Origin: Gallionella sp.
Lineage (GTDB): Bacteria > Pseudomonadota > Gammaproteobacteria > Burkholderiales > Gallionellaceae
Direction: 5' to 3'
DNA: 64,000 bases
Assembly (NCBI GenBank): GCA_023229845.1
Contig: JALNYK010000005.1
Coordinates: forward strand, 50,925 to 114,924
Position 1 is the stretch's first letter. Each line of letters starts with the position of its first letter. Shown piece by piece: positions 1-9,501 of the stretch. Under the pieces are notes generated by a model. The model was not told the DNA's origin. It worked only from the letters and a program-made list of their open reading frames with translations, and did not search any database. The position numbers and the translations under genes were made by a program.

Positions 1-3000
1 GAAAGAGGGGGCGCGGCACAGCAATTACGCCATGCCAGTCTGTCCGTGGATTACACCGCCTCGCCAGCCGCGCCGCGCAAGCTCTATACCTTTTGTCCAA
101 CCGGGGCGAGTTGCAACGCAGATTTGACCAATAACGCCAATGCATTTGCTACATCCAATGCCAGCCTCACGGCGAGCTTGTTCGGCTCTTCCACCAGCGT
201 GAATATATCCAGCCTTACCCGTTCCGCCACTACGGCAACGGTCGCGACCTCAGGCAACCACGGATTCACGACAGGCGAGTCCATTACTATCGCGAATGCC
301 ACGCCGAGTAACTACAACGGCACCTTCACCATTACCAAGGTAGACAACACGCATTTCACCTATCCTGTCACCGAATATCCGCCCACAACGGCGACGGGCA
401 GTTATACCGCCAGCTTGCCGTCTGCGCCCCAAACGGTCACGCTAGCCCGCAACGGAAATACCGTGACGGCGACTTCGACTGCGCATGGCTACAGCGACGG
501 GCAGACGGTGACCATCAGTGGCGCGAATCAGTCGGCCTATAACGGCAATTTTGTCATCGGCGGGGTGACGACTAACACCTTCACTTTTACCGTGACGGAA
601 ACCCCGACAACGGTAGCCAGCGGCGGCACCGTCACCGGCGAGAAGCAGGCAACGGGAAGCTGCCCTGAGAGCTGCATGGTTTCCTTCGCAATTGCTAGCG
701 TGACGCGTAACGGCACGACGGTCACGGTCAATACTGTAGACAATCACAACTTCCTTTCTTCTGTCGGTAAGGTGATCAATCTTTCCGGCGTCGTGGATGG
801 CAGCGGCAACTCCGTGGCCGAATACAACGGCAACGTCACTACAACCAGCTGGAATAATCCAACGAACAACCGCAGTTTCACTTTTACTACGGCTGTTTCG
901 CCGGCCACGCCGGCCACTATTGCAGCCGGATATGCTTCCATTACCGCCAGCACCCCCAGTGCTGTGCGGGTCATCACCAGCCTGACGCGTAGCGGCTCGA
1001 CTGTGACGGTCGTTGCAGCAGGGCATGGCTATACGACTGGTGACTCGGTCAGTATCGGCGGTACTCCTGGCACGAACGAGGAGCCCTATGTCGGTACTTA
1101 CACCATCACGGTGGTCGATGCAAATACCTTCACTTACGCCATTGTCACTACTCCTGCCTCGCCGGCCAGCGGCCTGGGCGGCACAACTATGACTGCCACT
1201 CGCTCGACCGGTTTCCTAGCCGGCGATCGAGACAGCCTGATCAACTGGGTTCGCGGTGAGGATAACTATGGTGATGAAACCGGTCCCGGCGGCACCGTGA
1301 ATGTTCGTCCATCGATTCATGGCGACGTATTGCATTCACGCCCGACCGTGGTCAACTATGGCTCGTATTCTGTCACCATAGAATCGACGAGCGATTCAGG
1401 AACCACACGTACTGCGACGGCATCAGAGGCGGCAGATGTGGTGGCTATTGCTGCGGCGGGGCCTCATCCTGTTGTGACGTTCGCCAATAAACAAGCTTGT
1501 CCGGTAACGGTTACATCGTCTACTACCTTTACTTACCCCACTACGAACTGCGGGAATCCGGGGGCGCAAACGGTATCGGTCGGCTCGAAGGTGGTGGTGT
1601 TCTATGGGGACAACGGCGGCATTTTTCATGCGGTCAATGGTAATCAGACTGCCTTGTTCGGCAGCGCCGGCCCCGGCGACGAGATGTGGGGTTTCATTCC
1701 GAGCGAATTTTTCCTCAAGCTCAACCGGTTGCGCACCAACAGCCCTCAGTTGAATCTGCCCTCGACTCCACCCGGTATTTCGCCGGACCCGGCAAAGAAA
1801 GATTATTTCATCGACGGAACAACCGGCCTGTATCAACTCATCGACGGCAGCGGCAATACCCTGACAGCTCATCTCTACCTTACCATGCGCCGCGGCGGCA
1901 GGTTGATCTACGCCCTAGATGTTACCGATCCCGCTGCCCCGGAACTGCTCTGGAAAATCGATCAGACCGGACTGACTACGTCCAGTGGATTCACCGCAAG
2001 TACGGATTTCGCCGAGCTTGGTCAGACCTGGTCGCAACCCAAGGTTGCAAAAATCGAGGGTTATTGCGGAGGGCTTTCTTGTGCCAGCAACCCGCAAACT
2101 CCTGTGCTGATTTTTGGCGCCGGCTATGACACCAATGAAGATGTCGAGCCGCCGTCAGCTAACACTATGGGGCGCGGTATCTTCGTGGTGGATGCCATTA
2201 CGGGTGCGCTGGTGTGGAAGGCGGTTTATTCAGCGGGTTCAACCGCCTACACGGGCAATACGATCAAGGCCTCCGCAGCAGTTTCCGGAATGAATTACAG
2301 CATCCCCGCCGACATTGCCATTATGGATCGTGATGCAGATGGGTTTATTGACAGGCTTTATGCGGCCGACACGGGCGGCAATATCTGGCGCGTCGATCTG
2401 GAGCCTAACAACAACAGCACGCCCGATAACTGGCGGGTGTACAAATTGGCAGCACTGGGATGTGCGTCTGGCCCCTGTTCCGTCGGCAGTACGCCGCGCA
2501 AGTTCTTCTATCCGCCAGAGGTGATCAATACGCAGACTTACGATGCAGTGATTGCAGGTTCGGGCGACCGCGAGCATCCGCTATATGTCGATCTGGCGGC
2601 CGACAAGACCAACCGGGTGTATTTGCTGAAGGATACATTTACCGGGAATAGCGCAAGCGGCATGACCACGATCGATCAGGGGGATCTCTTCGATGCTACC
2701 AGCACATCTTGGAATGGCACATTAAGCGGTTACAAGATCGAGCTTGCCGAAGGCGAAAAAGTCGTTAATGCGCCACTGGTGACGGCAGGTTACGTTTATT
2801 TCGGCACCAACCAGCCATCCGAGCCATCCGCAAACTCATGCACGTCGACCTTGGGGGTTGCCAGAGGCTATCAGCTCCAGCCGTTCACCGGCTCATATGA
2901 TAGTGTCGTTTTTGCCGGAGGGGGCTTGCCCCCATCTCCGGTTTCTGGGGTAGTAAACATCGCGACGGCAACTGGAATCAAACTCGTGCCATTCCTGATC

Positions 3001-3120
3001 GGCGGCGGGAACCCTGACTGCGTGGGGTCGGACTGTACATCGGCGCTGGGCGGGCAAAAACCCGCGATCTCGGTCCCTACCAGCCGCACCAGGACATACT
3101 GGTATCAGGAAATAGACTGA
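1..3120 (+). CDS. pilY1: PilY1-type pilus-associated protein, C-terminal part (5' truncated by window)
   Basis: The frame is open from base 1, so the start lies outside the window; the GTG at 46 is only the first possible start seen. Numbering residues from 46: about 52-385 hold four tandem beta-rich modules, each opening with a [SV]-x-T-R-x-G-x-T-V-T-V type strand, then HGYxxGDSVSI-like and YNGTFTI-like strands. After these comes the PilY1-type beta-propeller, with HGDVLHSRPTVVNYG (residues 425-439), an FYGDNGGIFHAVNG strand and DEMWGFIPSEFF. A calcium-loop motif, DRDADGFID, sits at 761-769 and is followed by a YAADTGGNIWRVDL strand, as in the Ca-binding site of Pseudomonas PilY1. The family is a type IV pilus tip adhesin and retraction regulator, exported to the cell surface. 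The family assignment is firm; the role of the modules (adhesion or spacer) is inferred. A strong terminator follows. Confidence 0.85.
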   Translation, partial: ERGGAAQQLRHASLSVDYTASPAAPRKLYTFCPTGASCNADLTNNANAFATSNASLTASLFGSSTSVNISSLTRSATTATVATSGNHGFTTGESITIANATPSNYNGTFTITKVDNTHFTYPVTEYPPTTATGSYTASLPSAPQTVTLARNGNTVTATSTAHGYSDGQTVTISGANQSAYNGNFVIGGVTTNTFTFTVTETPTTVASGGTVTGEKQATGSCPESCMVSFAIASVTRNGTTVTVNTVDNHNFLSSVGKVINLSGVVDGSGNSVAEYNGNVTTTSWNNPTNNRSFTFTTAVSPATPATIAAGYASITASTPSAVRVITSLTRSGSTVTVVAAGHGYTTGDSVSIGGTPGTNEEPYVGTYTITVVDANTFTYAIVTTPASPASGLGGTTMTATRSTGFLAGDRDSLINWVRGEDNYGDETGPGGTVNVRPSIHGDVLHSRPTVVNYGSYSVTIESTSDSGTTRTATASEAADVVAIAAAGPHPVVTFANKQACPVTVTSSTTFTYPTTNCGNPGAQTVSVGSKVVVFYGDNGGIFHAVNGNQTALFGSAGPGDEMWGFIPSEFFLKLNRLRTNSPQLNLPSTPPGISPDPAKKDYFIDGTTGLYQLIDGSGNTLTAHLYLTMRRGGRLIYALDVTDPAAPELLWKIDQTGLTTSSGFTASTDFAELGQTWSQPKVAKIEGYCGGLSCASNPQTPVLIFGAGYDTNEDVEPPSANTMGRGIFVVDAITGALVWKAVYSAGSTAYTGNTIKASAAVSGMNYSIPADIAIMDRDADGFIDRLYAADTGGNIWRVDLEPNNNSTPDNWRVYKLAALGCASGPCSVGSTPRKFFYPPEVINTQTYDAVIAGSGDREHPLYVDLAADKTNRVYLLKDTFTGNSASGMTTIDQGDLFDATSTSWNGTLSGYKIELAEGEKVVNAPLVTAGYVYFGTNQPSEPSANSCTSTLGVARGYQLQPFTGSYDSVVFAGGGLPPSPVSGVVNIATATGIKLVPFLIGGGNPDCVGSDCTSALGGQKPAISVPTSRTRTYWYQEID
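199..1200 (+). repeat. Four tandem beta-rich protein modules inside the PilY1-like gene
   Basis: Four repeats of about 72-86 residues at residues 52-123, 128-199, 216-301 and 308-385 (numbered from base 46). They share the pattern LTRxGxTVTV, HGYxxGxSVxI, YNGTFTI and a T-F-T-Y strand about 50 residues from the module start. Divergence between copies is high at DNA level, so this is an old protein-level duplication. Confidence 0.75.
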
Positions 3121-3190
3121 TTCTGATGAATCGCATGCGCCGTGCGGCGAGCTTCGGGAGGCATCGGAGAAAGAGCTTCCGTAGGTAATA

Positions 3191-3223
3191 AAAAAAGCCC
3201 GCCGGAGATCGGCGGGCTTTTTT
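3191..3223. terminator. Bidirectional intrinsic terminator
   Basis: A perfect 10-bp stem (3194-3203 with 3211-3220, GC-rich core GCCCGCC) with a 7-nt loop is flanked by an A-run on the left and a T-run on the right. It therefore serves both the PilY1-like gene (+) and the convergent gene ending at 3231 (-). Confidence 0.9.
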
Positions 3224-3230
3224 GTCGCCC

Positions 3231-4550
3231 TTACTTGCAGTGCCTTTCGACAAGCTGCTTCGCGATGATGTCGTGATTCAGCCAGATGACCGGGGCAGCG
3301 GGTGCAGAAGTCTCGTAAAACATCAGCGGCCCGGTTCCTTCCAGCACCAGTGCGCTCAACAGATCGGTCACCAGCGCCTTGCGGTCCTTGTGCATCTGGG
3401 TGATCTCATCCGAAGTGCCTATCATCAGGTCGGCCAGTTCGCGGCTGTTGTCCATCGGCCAGGCTTCGAAATTACGGAATCCCGTCATCACATCGCTGGC
3501 ATTGTAAGCATCGATCTTCTGCAGCAGACCTTCCAGCGTGGAGCCTTCTTGTAGCAGCTCGTGGCATGCCTGCCATTGCGAGTCGGCCCAGGCTCCGCCA
3601 TGCTCACGCTTCAATGCGTTGAGCAACGGGAACAGCGAGAGTTCGACGCCGACGAAGATGTCGGAAGAGTTGGTCCGGATCTCGGGGCAGTTGTAGACCG
3701 TCGCCTTGATGCCCTCGGCCCATGCAGATTCGGCGACGCGTTCGAGACGCATCTTGGCCTGGCCCTGGGTGTAGTTGGTGTAGGTCTGCCACTGGTAACC
3801 GCCATCGATGAGGATCTCGGTGCCGTGATAGCCGTAAGCGGTATAGCGGGCCTGTCCGCCGGTATTCTCCAGTCGCGCGCGTATTGCGGCGCTGCCTTCG
3901 ATCAGGTACTGGAAAGTATTGGCGGTGACCTCGTCGAAATTCATCAGGATCAGCTTGCCCAGATCGCTGTCCAGCAATGAGCGAGACGACATGAAGCGCT
4001 CGCCCTGGCCTTTGTAGATGCGGTTTGCGATGGCCAGGAACACCTTCACCTTGGGGATGCCGCCGGCCATGGTGTGGGCGAAGAAGACGTTGCTGCCGTT
4101 CGGGATCATGCCGTCCAGCTCGGCCATCACTTTCGCGACCGAATTTTTGAAACGCTGCACGCCGGCTACTCGGCATTTCTCGATGTGCGCCCAGTCGAGC
4201 TTGTCGTCCTGCCAACTCTTCAGCGTCATGCCGCCGAGCATGTCGGTGGGAGTCGGTTCGCCTGCGGGCGCATCCAGATCGAATCCGGCCATCAGCGGAA
4301 CATTGATGATGCGTCCGCCGAGATTCGCTTCGGCCACGGCCAGTTCCTCGTCGGTCAGCGGGCGCAGCGCGTTGTTCTCGTCGCGGCGACCGACGGTGAT
4401 GCCGACGATAGTCATGCCCGTCTTGCGAGCCTCGTCGACCAAGCCATTGGCATAGCCACGACCGAATAGCTCGCCGAACAGCACAAACACATCGCCCTTG
4501 CGGAAAATATTTGTTTTTGGAATGTCCCGCAACGAAACTCGTGAACTCAT
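3231..4550 (-). CDS. Putative atypical enoyl-ACP reductase (FabMG-like family)
   Basis: 439 residues from the ATG at 4550. That start is chosen because GGAAGG lies about 10 bases upstream; the longer frame from 4646 adds 32 residues that look non-conserved. The N-terminus MSSRVSLRDIPKT is followed by KGDVFVLFGELFGRGYANGL (about residues 18-37), a glycine-rich Rossmann-like beta-alpha unit, and then TIVGITVGRR. Centrally there is an aromatic stretch with YGYHGTEILIDGGYQWQTYT. I recall this sequence type from proteins labelled enoyl-ACP reductase FabMG family, an enzyme that would reduce enoyl-ACP in fatty acid synthesis. That is recollection, not a demonstrated match, and no classic FabI Y-x6-K pair is obvious. 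It is a single gene, divergent from ccmA and convergent with the PilY1-like gene. Confidence 0.5.
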   Translation of the reverse strand: MSSRVSLRDIPKTNIFRKGDVFVLFGELFGRGYANGLVDEARKTGMTIVGITVGRRDENNALRPLTDEELAVAEANLGGRIINVPLMAGFDLDAPAGEPTPTDMLGGMTLKSWQDDKLDWAHIEKCRVAGVQRFKNSVAKVMAELDGMIPNGSNVFFAHTMAGGIPKVKVFLAIANRIYKGQGERFMSSRSLLDSDLGKLILMNFDEVTANTFQYLIEGSAAIRARLENTGGQARYTAYGYHGTEILIDGGYQWQTYTNYTQGQAKMRLERVAESAWAEGIKATVYNCPEIRTNSSDIFVGVELSLFPLLNALKREHGGAWADSQWQACHELLQEGSTLEGLLQKIDAYNASDVMTGFRNFEAWPMDNSRELADLMIGTSDEITQMHKDRKALVTDLLSALVLEGTGPLMFYETSAPAAPVIWLNHDIIAKQLVERHCK

Positions 4551-4776
4551 AAAATCTGCCTTCCGTTTATCTAACGATTGAACCACTTCGCAATGATAGC
4601 TTGATTTGTCGTTTATCCAAACCTGCGCGTTCAAAAGCGACCGCACATGAATCGGGGAATCGGCCAGGCGTTTTTCAAAGAGCCTTCCAGTCGCGGGGTA
4701 ATCGAGCCGCGCGGTAGGTTTTTCGAAGAACCATCGTATATAATCCCGCGCTGTTCAAATTCCGGATTTTCCCTTC

Positions 4777-5424
4777 ATGCTGGAAGTCAGCAATCTTGCC
4801 TGTAGTCGCGGCGATCACCGTTTGTTTTCGGGTTTGAGCTTCGCGCTGCATCCGGGGCAGATCATGCAGGTGCAGGGCGAGAATGGCAGCGGCAAGACCA
4901 GTCTGCTGCGGACGCTGTGCGGCTTCCTGATGCCGGACGAGGGCGACATACTCTGGAATGGCAGCAGCGTGAGCGAGCTGCAAGAGGAGTATTACGCCGA
5001 GATGCTGTACCTTGGCCACCTGAATGCGATCAAGGACGAGCTGAGCGGGCTGGAAAATCTGCGCATCTCGGCAGGGATGTCCGGCATCGAGCTGAGCGAG
5101 AAGGATGCAATCGCCGCATTGCGCCGCATGGGTCTGAAAGGGCGAGAATTGCTGCCGACCAAGGTGCTGTCGCAGGGGCAGCGCCGCCGCGTCGCGCTGG
5201 CGCGATTGCTGGTCAGCGATGCCAAACTGTGGGTGCTGGATGAACCATTGGCGGCGCTCGATGTCGCAGCCGTGGCTTTGATAGAAGAGTTGATCGCCGA
5301 GCATCTGGCGCGGCAGGGGATGGTGATCTTCACCACCCACCAGCCGTTGCAGGTTGCGGGGATGGAGATGCGCACGCTGACCCTGACACGTGCAGGTTCG
5401 GGGTCTCGCGGGAGGCCGGCGTGA
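4777..5424 (+). CDS. ccmA: Heme exporter ATP-binding protein CcmA
   Basis: 215 residues, normal for CcmA. Walker A GENGSGKT at 34-41, ABC signature LSQGQRRR at 131-138, Walker B LWVLDEP at 151-157 and H-loop TTH at 186-188. With CcmB it forms the ABC module of System I cytochrome c maturation, whose ATP hydrolysis releases heme-loaded CcmE from CcmC on the periplasmic side. First gene of ccmABCDEFGHI. A TATAAT hexamer at 4739-4744 may be its -10 box. The ribosome site before the ATG is weak. The stop overlaps the ccmB GTG by 4 bases. Confidence 0.95.
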   Translation: MLEVSNLACSRGDHRLFSGLSFALHPGQIMQVQGENGSGKTSLLRTLCGFLMPDEGDILWNGSSVSELQEEYYAEMLYLGHLNAIKDELSGLENLRISAGMSGIELSEKDAIAALRRMGLKGRELLPTKVLSQGQRRRVALARLLVSDAKLWVLDEPLAALDVAAVALIEELIAEHLARQGMVIFTTHQPLQVAGMEMRTLTLTRAGSGSRGRPA

Positions 5425-6104
5425 AGAAGGAAACGATGTCCGGTTTGTTTATGCTGGTGATACGGCGCGACCTGATGCTGGCGATGCGCCGCCGTGCCGA
5501 CGTGCTGACCACGCTGATCTTCTTCGTGATGGTGGTGAGCCTGTTCCCGCTGGGAGTCGGGCCCGAGATGGACATGTTGCGCAAGATGGCGCCGGGCGTG
5601 TTGTGGGTCGCGGCCTTGCTGTCCTCGATGCTGTCGCTGGGACGCTTGTTCTCGGCAGATCATCTCGACGGCACGCTGGAGCAGATGATGCTGGCGCCGC
5701 AGTCGCTTTCGATGCTGGTGCTGGGCAAGATGGTCGCGCACTGGATGGTGTCCGGCCTGCCGCTGGTGCTGATGGCGCCGGTGCTGGGGATACAGTTCGA
5801 CATGTCGGCCGAGGCGCTGGGCGTGCTGATCATAGGCCTGCTGCTGGGCACGCCTATCCTGAGCATGATAGGCGGCATCGGCGCGGCGTTGACCTTGGGG
5901 CTGCGCGGCGGCGGTGTGTTGCTGTCGTTGCTGGTGTTGCCGTTGTGCATACCGGTGCTGATCTTCGGCACCGGCGCGGTAGAAGCGGTATCGACCGGAT
6001 TGAGCGTGGCGTCGCACTTGTCGTTGTTGGGCGCGTTGCTGGTGTTGGCTTTGGCGTTCACCCCCTGGGTGACCGCGCAGGCTTTACGTATTTCGATGGA
6101 GTGA
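5421..6104 (+). CDS. ccmB: Heme exporter membrane protein CcmB
   Basis: 227 residues, typical size. About six hydrophobic segments with short polar loops; the N-terminus carries RRDLMLAMRRR before the first segment, as usual in CcmB. It is the membrane partner of CcmA. A GTG start is chosen because GGAGG lies just upstream at 5411 and because it gives a 4-base overlap with ccmA; an ATG at 5436 is a possible alternative. Confidence 0.95.
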   Translation: MKKETMSGLFMLVIRRDLMLAMRRRADVLTTLIFFVMVVSLFPLGVGPEMDMLRKMAPGVLWVAALLSSMLSLGRLFSADHLDGTLEQMMLAPQSLSMLVLGKMVAHWMVSGLPLVLMAPVLGIQFDMSAEALGVLIIGLLLGTPILSMIGGIGAALTLGLRGGGVLLSLLVLPLCIPVLIFGTGAVEAVSTGLSVASHLSLLGALLVLALAFTPWVTAQALRISME

Positions 6105-6108
6105 TAAG

Positions 6109-6846
6109 TTGGCAATTAACTGGTTCAAGTATTCCGCACCCACTACCTTCTACGGCCTCGCCGGCAAGCTGATTCCGTGGTTCGGCATCTCCGCCGCGAT
6201 CCTCTTTGCCGTCGGCCTGTATATCGGCTTCTACGTCGCGCCGACCGATTACCAGCAGGGCGAGTTCTACCGCATCATCTTCATCCACGTGCCGTCCTCG
6301 ATCATTTCGATGTTCCTGTACCTGATCATGGCCGGCTATGCGGCGCTGGGCCTGATCTTCAACACGCGGTTGTCGTCAATGATGGCGACCGCGATCGCAC
6401 CGACCGGCGCGCTGTTCGCCTTCATCTCGCTGTGGACCGGCGCGCTGTGGGGCAAGCCGATGTGGGGCGCCTGGTGGGTGTGGGATGCGCGCCTGACTTC
6501 CGAGCTGATCCTGCTGTTTCTGTATCTGGGCTACATCGCGTTGCACGCGTCCATCGACGACCCGCGCCGTGCCGACCGCGCCAGCGCGCTGCTGGCCATC
6601 GTCGGTTCGGTGAACGTGCCCATCATCTATTTCTCGGTGAAGTGGTGGAACACGCTGCACCAGGGCTCGACCATCAAGTTCAGCGGCACCAGCATGCATG
6701 TCGCGATGCAGCAGGCGATGTTCATCACGCTGGTGGCTTGCTGGCTGTACGCGATCGCCGTGATACTCGCGCGGGTGCGCAGCATCATCCTGGAGCGCGA
6801 GCGTCACACCAAATGGATAACCGAATTGCCGGAGGTAAAAAACTGA
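6109..6846 (+). CDS. ccmC: Heme transporter/lyase subunit CcmC
   Basis: 245 residues with six predicted membrane segments. The tryptophan-rich heme-handling motif WGAWWVWD is at 119-126, and two histidines in the expected loops (H60 in FIHVP and a later one in WNTLHQG) would be axial heme ligands. CcmC loads heme onto CcmE in the periplasm. The start is TTG at 6109, supported by GGAG at 6099-6102; no in-frame ATG lies near the N-terminus. It follows ccmB by 4 bases and shares one base with ccmD. Confidence 0.95.
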   Translation: MAINWFKYSAPTTFYGLAGKLIPWFGISAAILFAVGLYIGFYVAPTDYQQGEFYRIIFIHVPSSIISMFLYLIMAGYAALGLIFNTRLSSMMATAIAPTGALFAFISLWTGALWGKPMWGAWWVWDARLTSELILLFLYLGYIALHASIDDPRRADRASALLAIVGSVNVPIIYFSVKWWNTLHQGSTIKFSGTSMHVAMQQAMFITLVACWLYAIAVILARVRSIILERERHTKWITELPEVKN

Positions 6847-7016
6847 TGAACGGTCTGGATATCTGGATGCGCGAGAACCCGATCACCTATGTGTTGCTGG
6901 GTTCCTATGCGGTCGCTTTCCTGATCTTCGCGGTCGAGATCGCGATGGTCAGGCACAAGCGCAAGATCACTTTGCAGCAGGTACGCCTGATGCGCGACGC
7001 AGGAGACGAAGAGTAA
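6846..7016 (+). CDS. ccmD: Heme exporter small subunit CcmD
   Basis: 56 residues, the expected tiny size. It has a single membrane segment (YVLLGSYAVAFLIFAVEIAM, about 14-33) followed by a basic cytoplasmic tail (RHKRK). CcmD stabilises the CcmC-heme-CcmE complex and is needed for its release by CcmAB. The ATG overlaps the ccmC TGA by one base, and its own TAA overlaps the ccmE ATG, so translation is probably coupled. Confidence 0.92.
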   Translation: MNGLDIWMRENPITYVLLGSYAVAFLIFAVEIAMVRHKRKITLQQVRLMRDAGDEE

Positions 7017-7498
7017 TGAAAGCACGTGAAAAAAGATTCTTGTTTATCGCCGTGGGCGTAGTTGCGGTGGGCTTGGCCGTAGCTCTGGTGCTGAACGCGC
7101 TGGACAAGAACGTCAGCCTGTATTTCACGCCGACGCAGGTGTTCAATAACGAAGCGCCGCATGGCCGCAGCTTCCGCATCGGCGGACTGGTCGAGGAGGG
7201 CAGCGTCAAGCGCGAGGCCGACGGCCTGACCGTCAACTTCGCGATCACCGACACGCACAAGCGCATCCCGGTGGTGTACAAGGGCATCCTTCCCGACCTG
7301 TTCAAGGAAGGCAAGGGCGTGGTCGCGCAAGGCTCGGTCGGACCGGATGGCGTGATGCAGGCCGACGAAGTGCTGGCCAAGCACGACGAGAACTACATGC
7401 CGCCCGAAGCCGCCGATGCGTTGCAGAAAGCCGGGGTCGCCAACGCAGCCGCCGCCAGTGCCGTCAGCGAGCCTGCTGCCGCATCCGCCGTCAAATAA
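7016..7498 (+). CDS. ccmE: Periplasmic heme chaperone CcmE
   Basis: 160 residues: an N-terminal membrane anchor (about 9-28) and a periplasmic OB-fold domain. The heme-binding histidine is H123 in HDENY (123-127), the canonical site of the covalent heme bond. An alanine/proline-rich disordered tail follows. CcmE receives heme from CcmC and delivers it to the CcmFHI ligase. Confidence 0.96.
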   Translation: MKAREKRFLFIAVGVVAVGLAVALVLNALDKNVSLYFTPTQVFNNEAPHGRSFRIGGLVEEGSVKREADGLTVNFAITDTHKRIPVVYKGILPDLFKEGKGVVAQGSVGPDGVMQADEVLAKHDENYMPPEAADALQKAGVANAAAASAVSEPAAASAVK

Positions 7499-7515
7499 TT
7501 CCTGAAAGTTTCGAG

Positions 7516-9501
7516 ATGATTCCAGAGATAGGCAATTTCGCGTTGATCGTCGGGCTGTTTTTGGCGTTCACGCTGGGCGTGCTGCCCATCGTCGGCGCGG
7601 CTCGCAACAACGCGGTGCTGATGGGTGTCGCCCGTCCGCTGGCTGCCGGTCAGTTCGTGTTCCTCGGCATCGCCCTCGGCTGCCTGACCTACGCCTTCGT
7701 CGCCAACGACTTCTCGGTGCTGTATGTTGCGCAGCATTCCAATTCGCAACTGCCGACCGTATACCGCGTGTCCGCGGTCTGGGGCGGACACGAAGGCTCG
7801 CTGCTGCTGTGGGCGTTCCTCCTGTCCGTGTGGACGCTGGCCGTCGCGATGTACAGCAAGCATCTGCCGGAAGAAATGGTCGCGCGCGTGCTCGGCGTGA
7901 TGGGCCTGATCGCGGTCGGCTTCCTGCTGTTCATGCTGATGACCTCGAACCCGTTCGACCGCCTGCTGCCGGCTGCCGCCGACGGGCGCGACCTGAATCC
8001 GTTGCTGCAAGACCCCGGTCTGGTGATACATCCGCCGATGTTGTACATGGGGTATGTCGGCTTCTCCGTCGCGTTCGCGTTCGCCATCGCCGCATTGCTG
8101 GGCGGACGGATGGATGCCACCTGGGCACGCTGGTCGCGTCCGTGGACCACGGTGGCTTGGGTGTTCATGACGATGGGCATCGCGCTCGGCAGCTGGTGGG
8201 CGTATTACGAGCTGGGCTGGGGCGGCTGGTGGTTCTGGGACCCGGTCGAGAACGCCTCGTTCATGCCCTGGCTGCTCGGCACCGCACTGATACACTCGCT
8301 GGCGGTCACCGAGAAGCGCAACGCGTTCAAGAGCTGGACCGTGCTGCTCGCGATCGCTGCGTTCTCGCTGTCGCTGCTGGGCACCTTCCTCGTGCGTTCA
8401 GGCGTGCTGACTTCGGTGCACTCGTTCGCGGCCGATCCCAAGCGCGGCATTTTCATCCTGACTTTCCTGGTGATCGTGATCGGCGTGTCGTTGCTGCTGT
8501 TCGCATGGCGCGCACCGAAGATCGGTCTGGGCGGCAAGTTCGATCCGCTGTCGCGCGAATCGCTGCTGCTGTCCAACAACGTGCTGCTGTCCGTCGCCGC
8601 TGCCTCTGTGTTCATCGGCACGCTGTATCCGCTGTTCATGGATGCGCTCGGACAGGGCAAGCTCTCTGTTGGTCCGCCGTATTTCGAGGCGGTGTTCGTG
8701 CCGCTGATGATCCCTATGGTGCTGATGATGGGCCTAGGGCCGCTGGCGCGCTGGAAGAAAGTCGATGCGCCCGAACTGGCCAAGCGCGTGAGCTGGGCGT
8801 TCGGCGCCGCGCTGCTGATTGCATTGCTGCTGCCGCTGACGATGGGCAAGTGGAGCGTGATGGTCTCGCTGGGCCTGTTGCTGGCGTTCTGGATTATCGC
8901 ATCGGTAACCTTGAGCCTGCGCGAGCGTCTGGCCGGCCGCGACGATTTCATGCAGCGTTTGCGCGGCCAGTCGCTGAGCTATTACGGCATGCAGCTCGCT
9001 CACCTCGGCGTCGCGGTGTTCATCATCGGCGTGACGCTGGTGAAGGGCTACGAGACCGAGCGCGACGTGCGCATGGATGTCGGCGACGTATTGAACACCG
9101 GCGGCTACGAGTTCCGCTTCAACGGCGTGACCGAGGAGCAGGGGCCGAACTATGTCGCCGGCAAGGGCCATGTGACGATCAGCAAGGACGGCAAGGTGGT
9201 CACCGAACTGTATCCGGAGAAGCGCCAGTACAACGTGTCCGGCATGCCGATGACCGAGGCGGCGATCGACGCCGGCCTGCTGGGCGACCTGTACGTGTCG
9301 CTGGGCGAGCCTATCCCGGACAGTGACGGCGCATGGGCCGTGCGCGTCTACATCAAACCGTTCGTGGACTGGATCTGGGCCGGCTGCCTGCTGATGTCGC
9401 TGGGCGGCGTGCTGGCGATCAGCGACCGCCGCTATCGCATCCACAACAAGCGCTCGGCCGAAGCTAAAACAGAAATGCCGTTGGAGGAGAAGACAGCATG
9501 A
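7516..9501 (+). CDS. ccmF: Cytochrome c heme ligase CcmF
   Basis: 661 residues with many membrane segments. The WWD-type motif WGGWWFWDPVENAS lies at 235-248 and a conserved VWGGHEGS at 89-96, both diagnostic of CcmF. It attaches heme to reduced apocytochrome c in the periplasm together with CcmH and CcmI. Length is normal. The stop overlaps the ccmG ATG by 4 bases. Confidence 0.97.
   Translation: MIPEIGNFALIVGLFLAFTLGVLPIVGAARNNAVLMGVARPLAAGQFVFLGIALGCLTYAFVANDFSVLYVAQHSNSQLPTVYRVSAVWGGHEGSLLLWAFLLSVWTLAVAMYSKHLPEEMVARVLGVMGLIAVGFLLFMLMTSNPFDRLLPAAADGRDLNPLLQDPGLVIHPPMLYMGYVGFSVAFAFAIAALLGGRMDATWARWSRPWTTVAWVFMTMGIALGSWWAYYELGWGGWWFWDPVENASFMPWLLGTALIHSLAVTEKRNAFKSWTVLLAIAAFSLSLLGTFLVRSGVLTSVHSFAADPKRGIFILTFLVIVIGVSLLLFAWRAPKIGLGGKFDPLSRESLLLSNNVLLSVAAASVFIGTLYPLFMDALGQGKLSVGPPYFEAVFVPLMIPMVLMMGLGPLARWKKVDAPELAKRVSWAFGAALLIALLLPLTMGKWSVMVSLGLLLAFWIIASVTLSLRERLAGRDDFMQRLRGQSLSYYGMQLAHLGVAVFIIGVTLVKGYETERDVRMDVGDVLNTGGYEFRFNGVTEEQGPNYVAGKGHVTISKDGKVVTELYPEKRQYNVSGMPMTEAAIDAGLLGDLYVSLGEPIPDSDGAWAVRVYIKPFVDWIWAGCLLMSLGGVLAISDRRYRIHNKRSAEAKTEMPLEEKTA

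Noticed and set aside
199..1200. Possible CRISPR or DNA-level tandem repeat in the first kilobase
   Set aside because: The periodicity is visible in protein sequence only; DNA copies are too diverged and the frame is open, so it is a protein module repeat.
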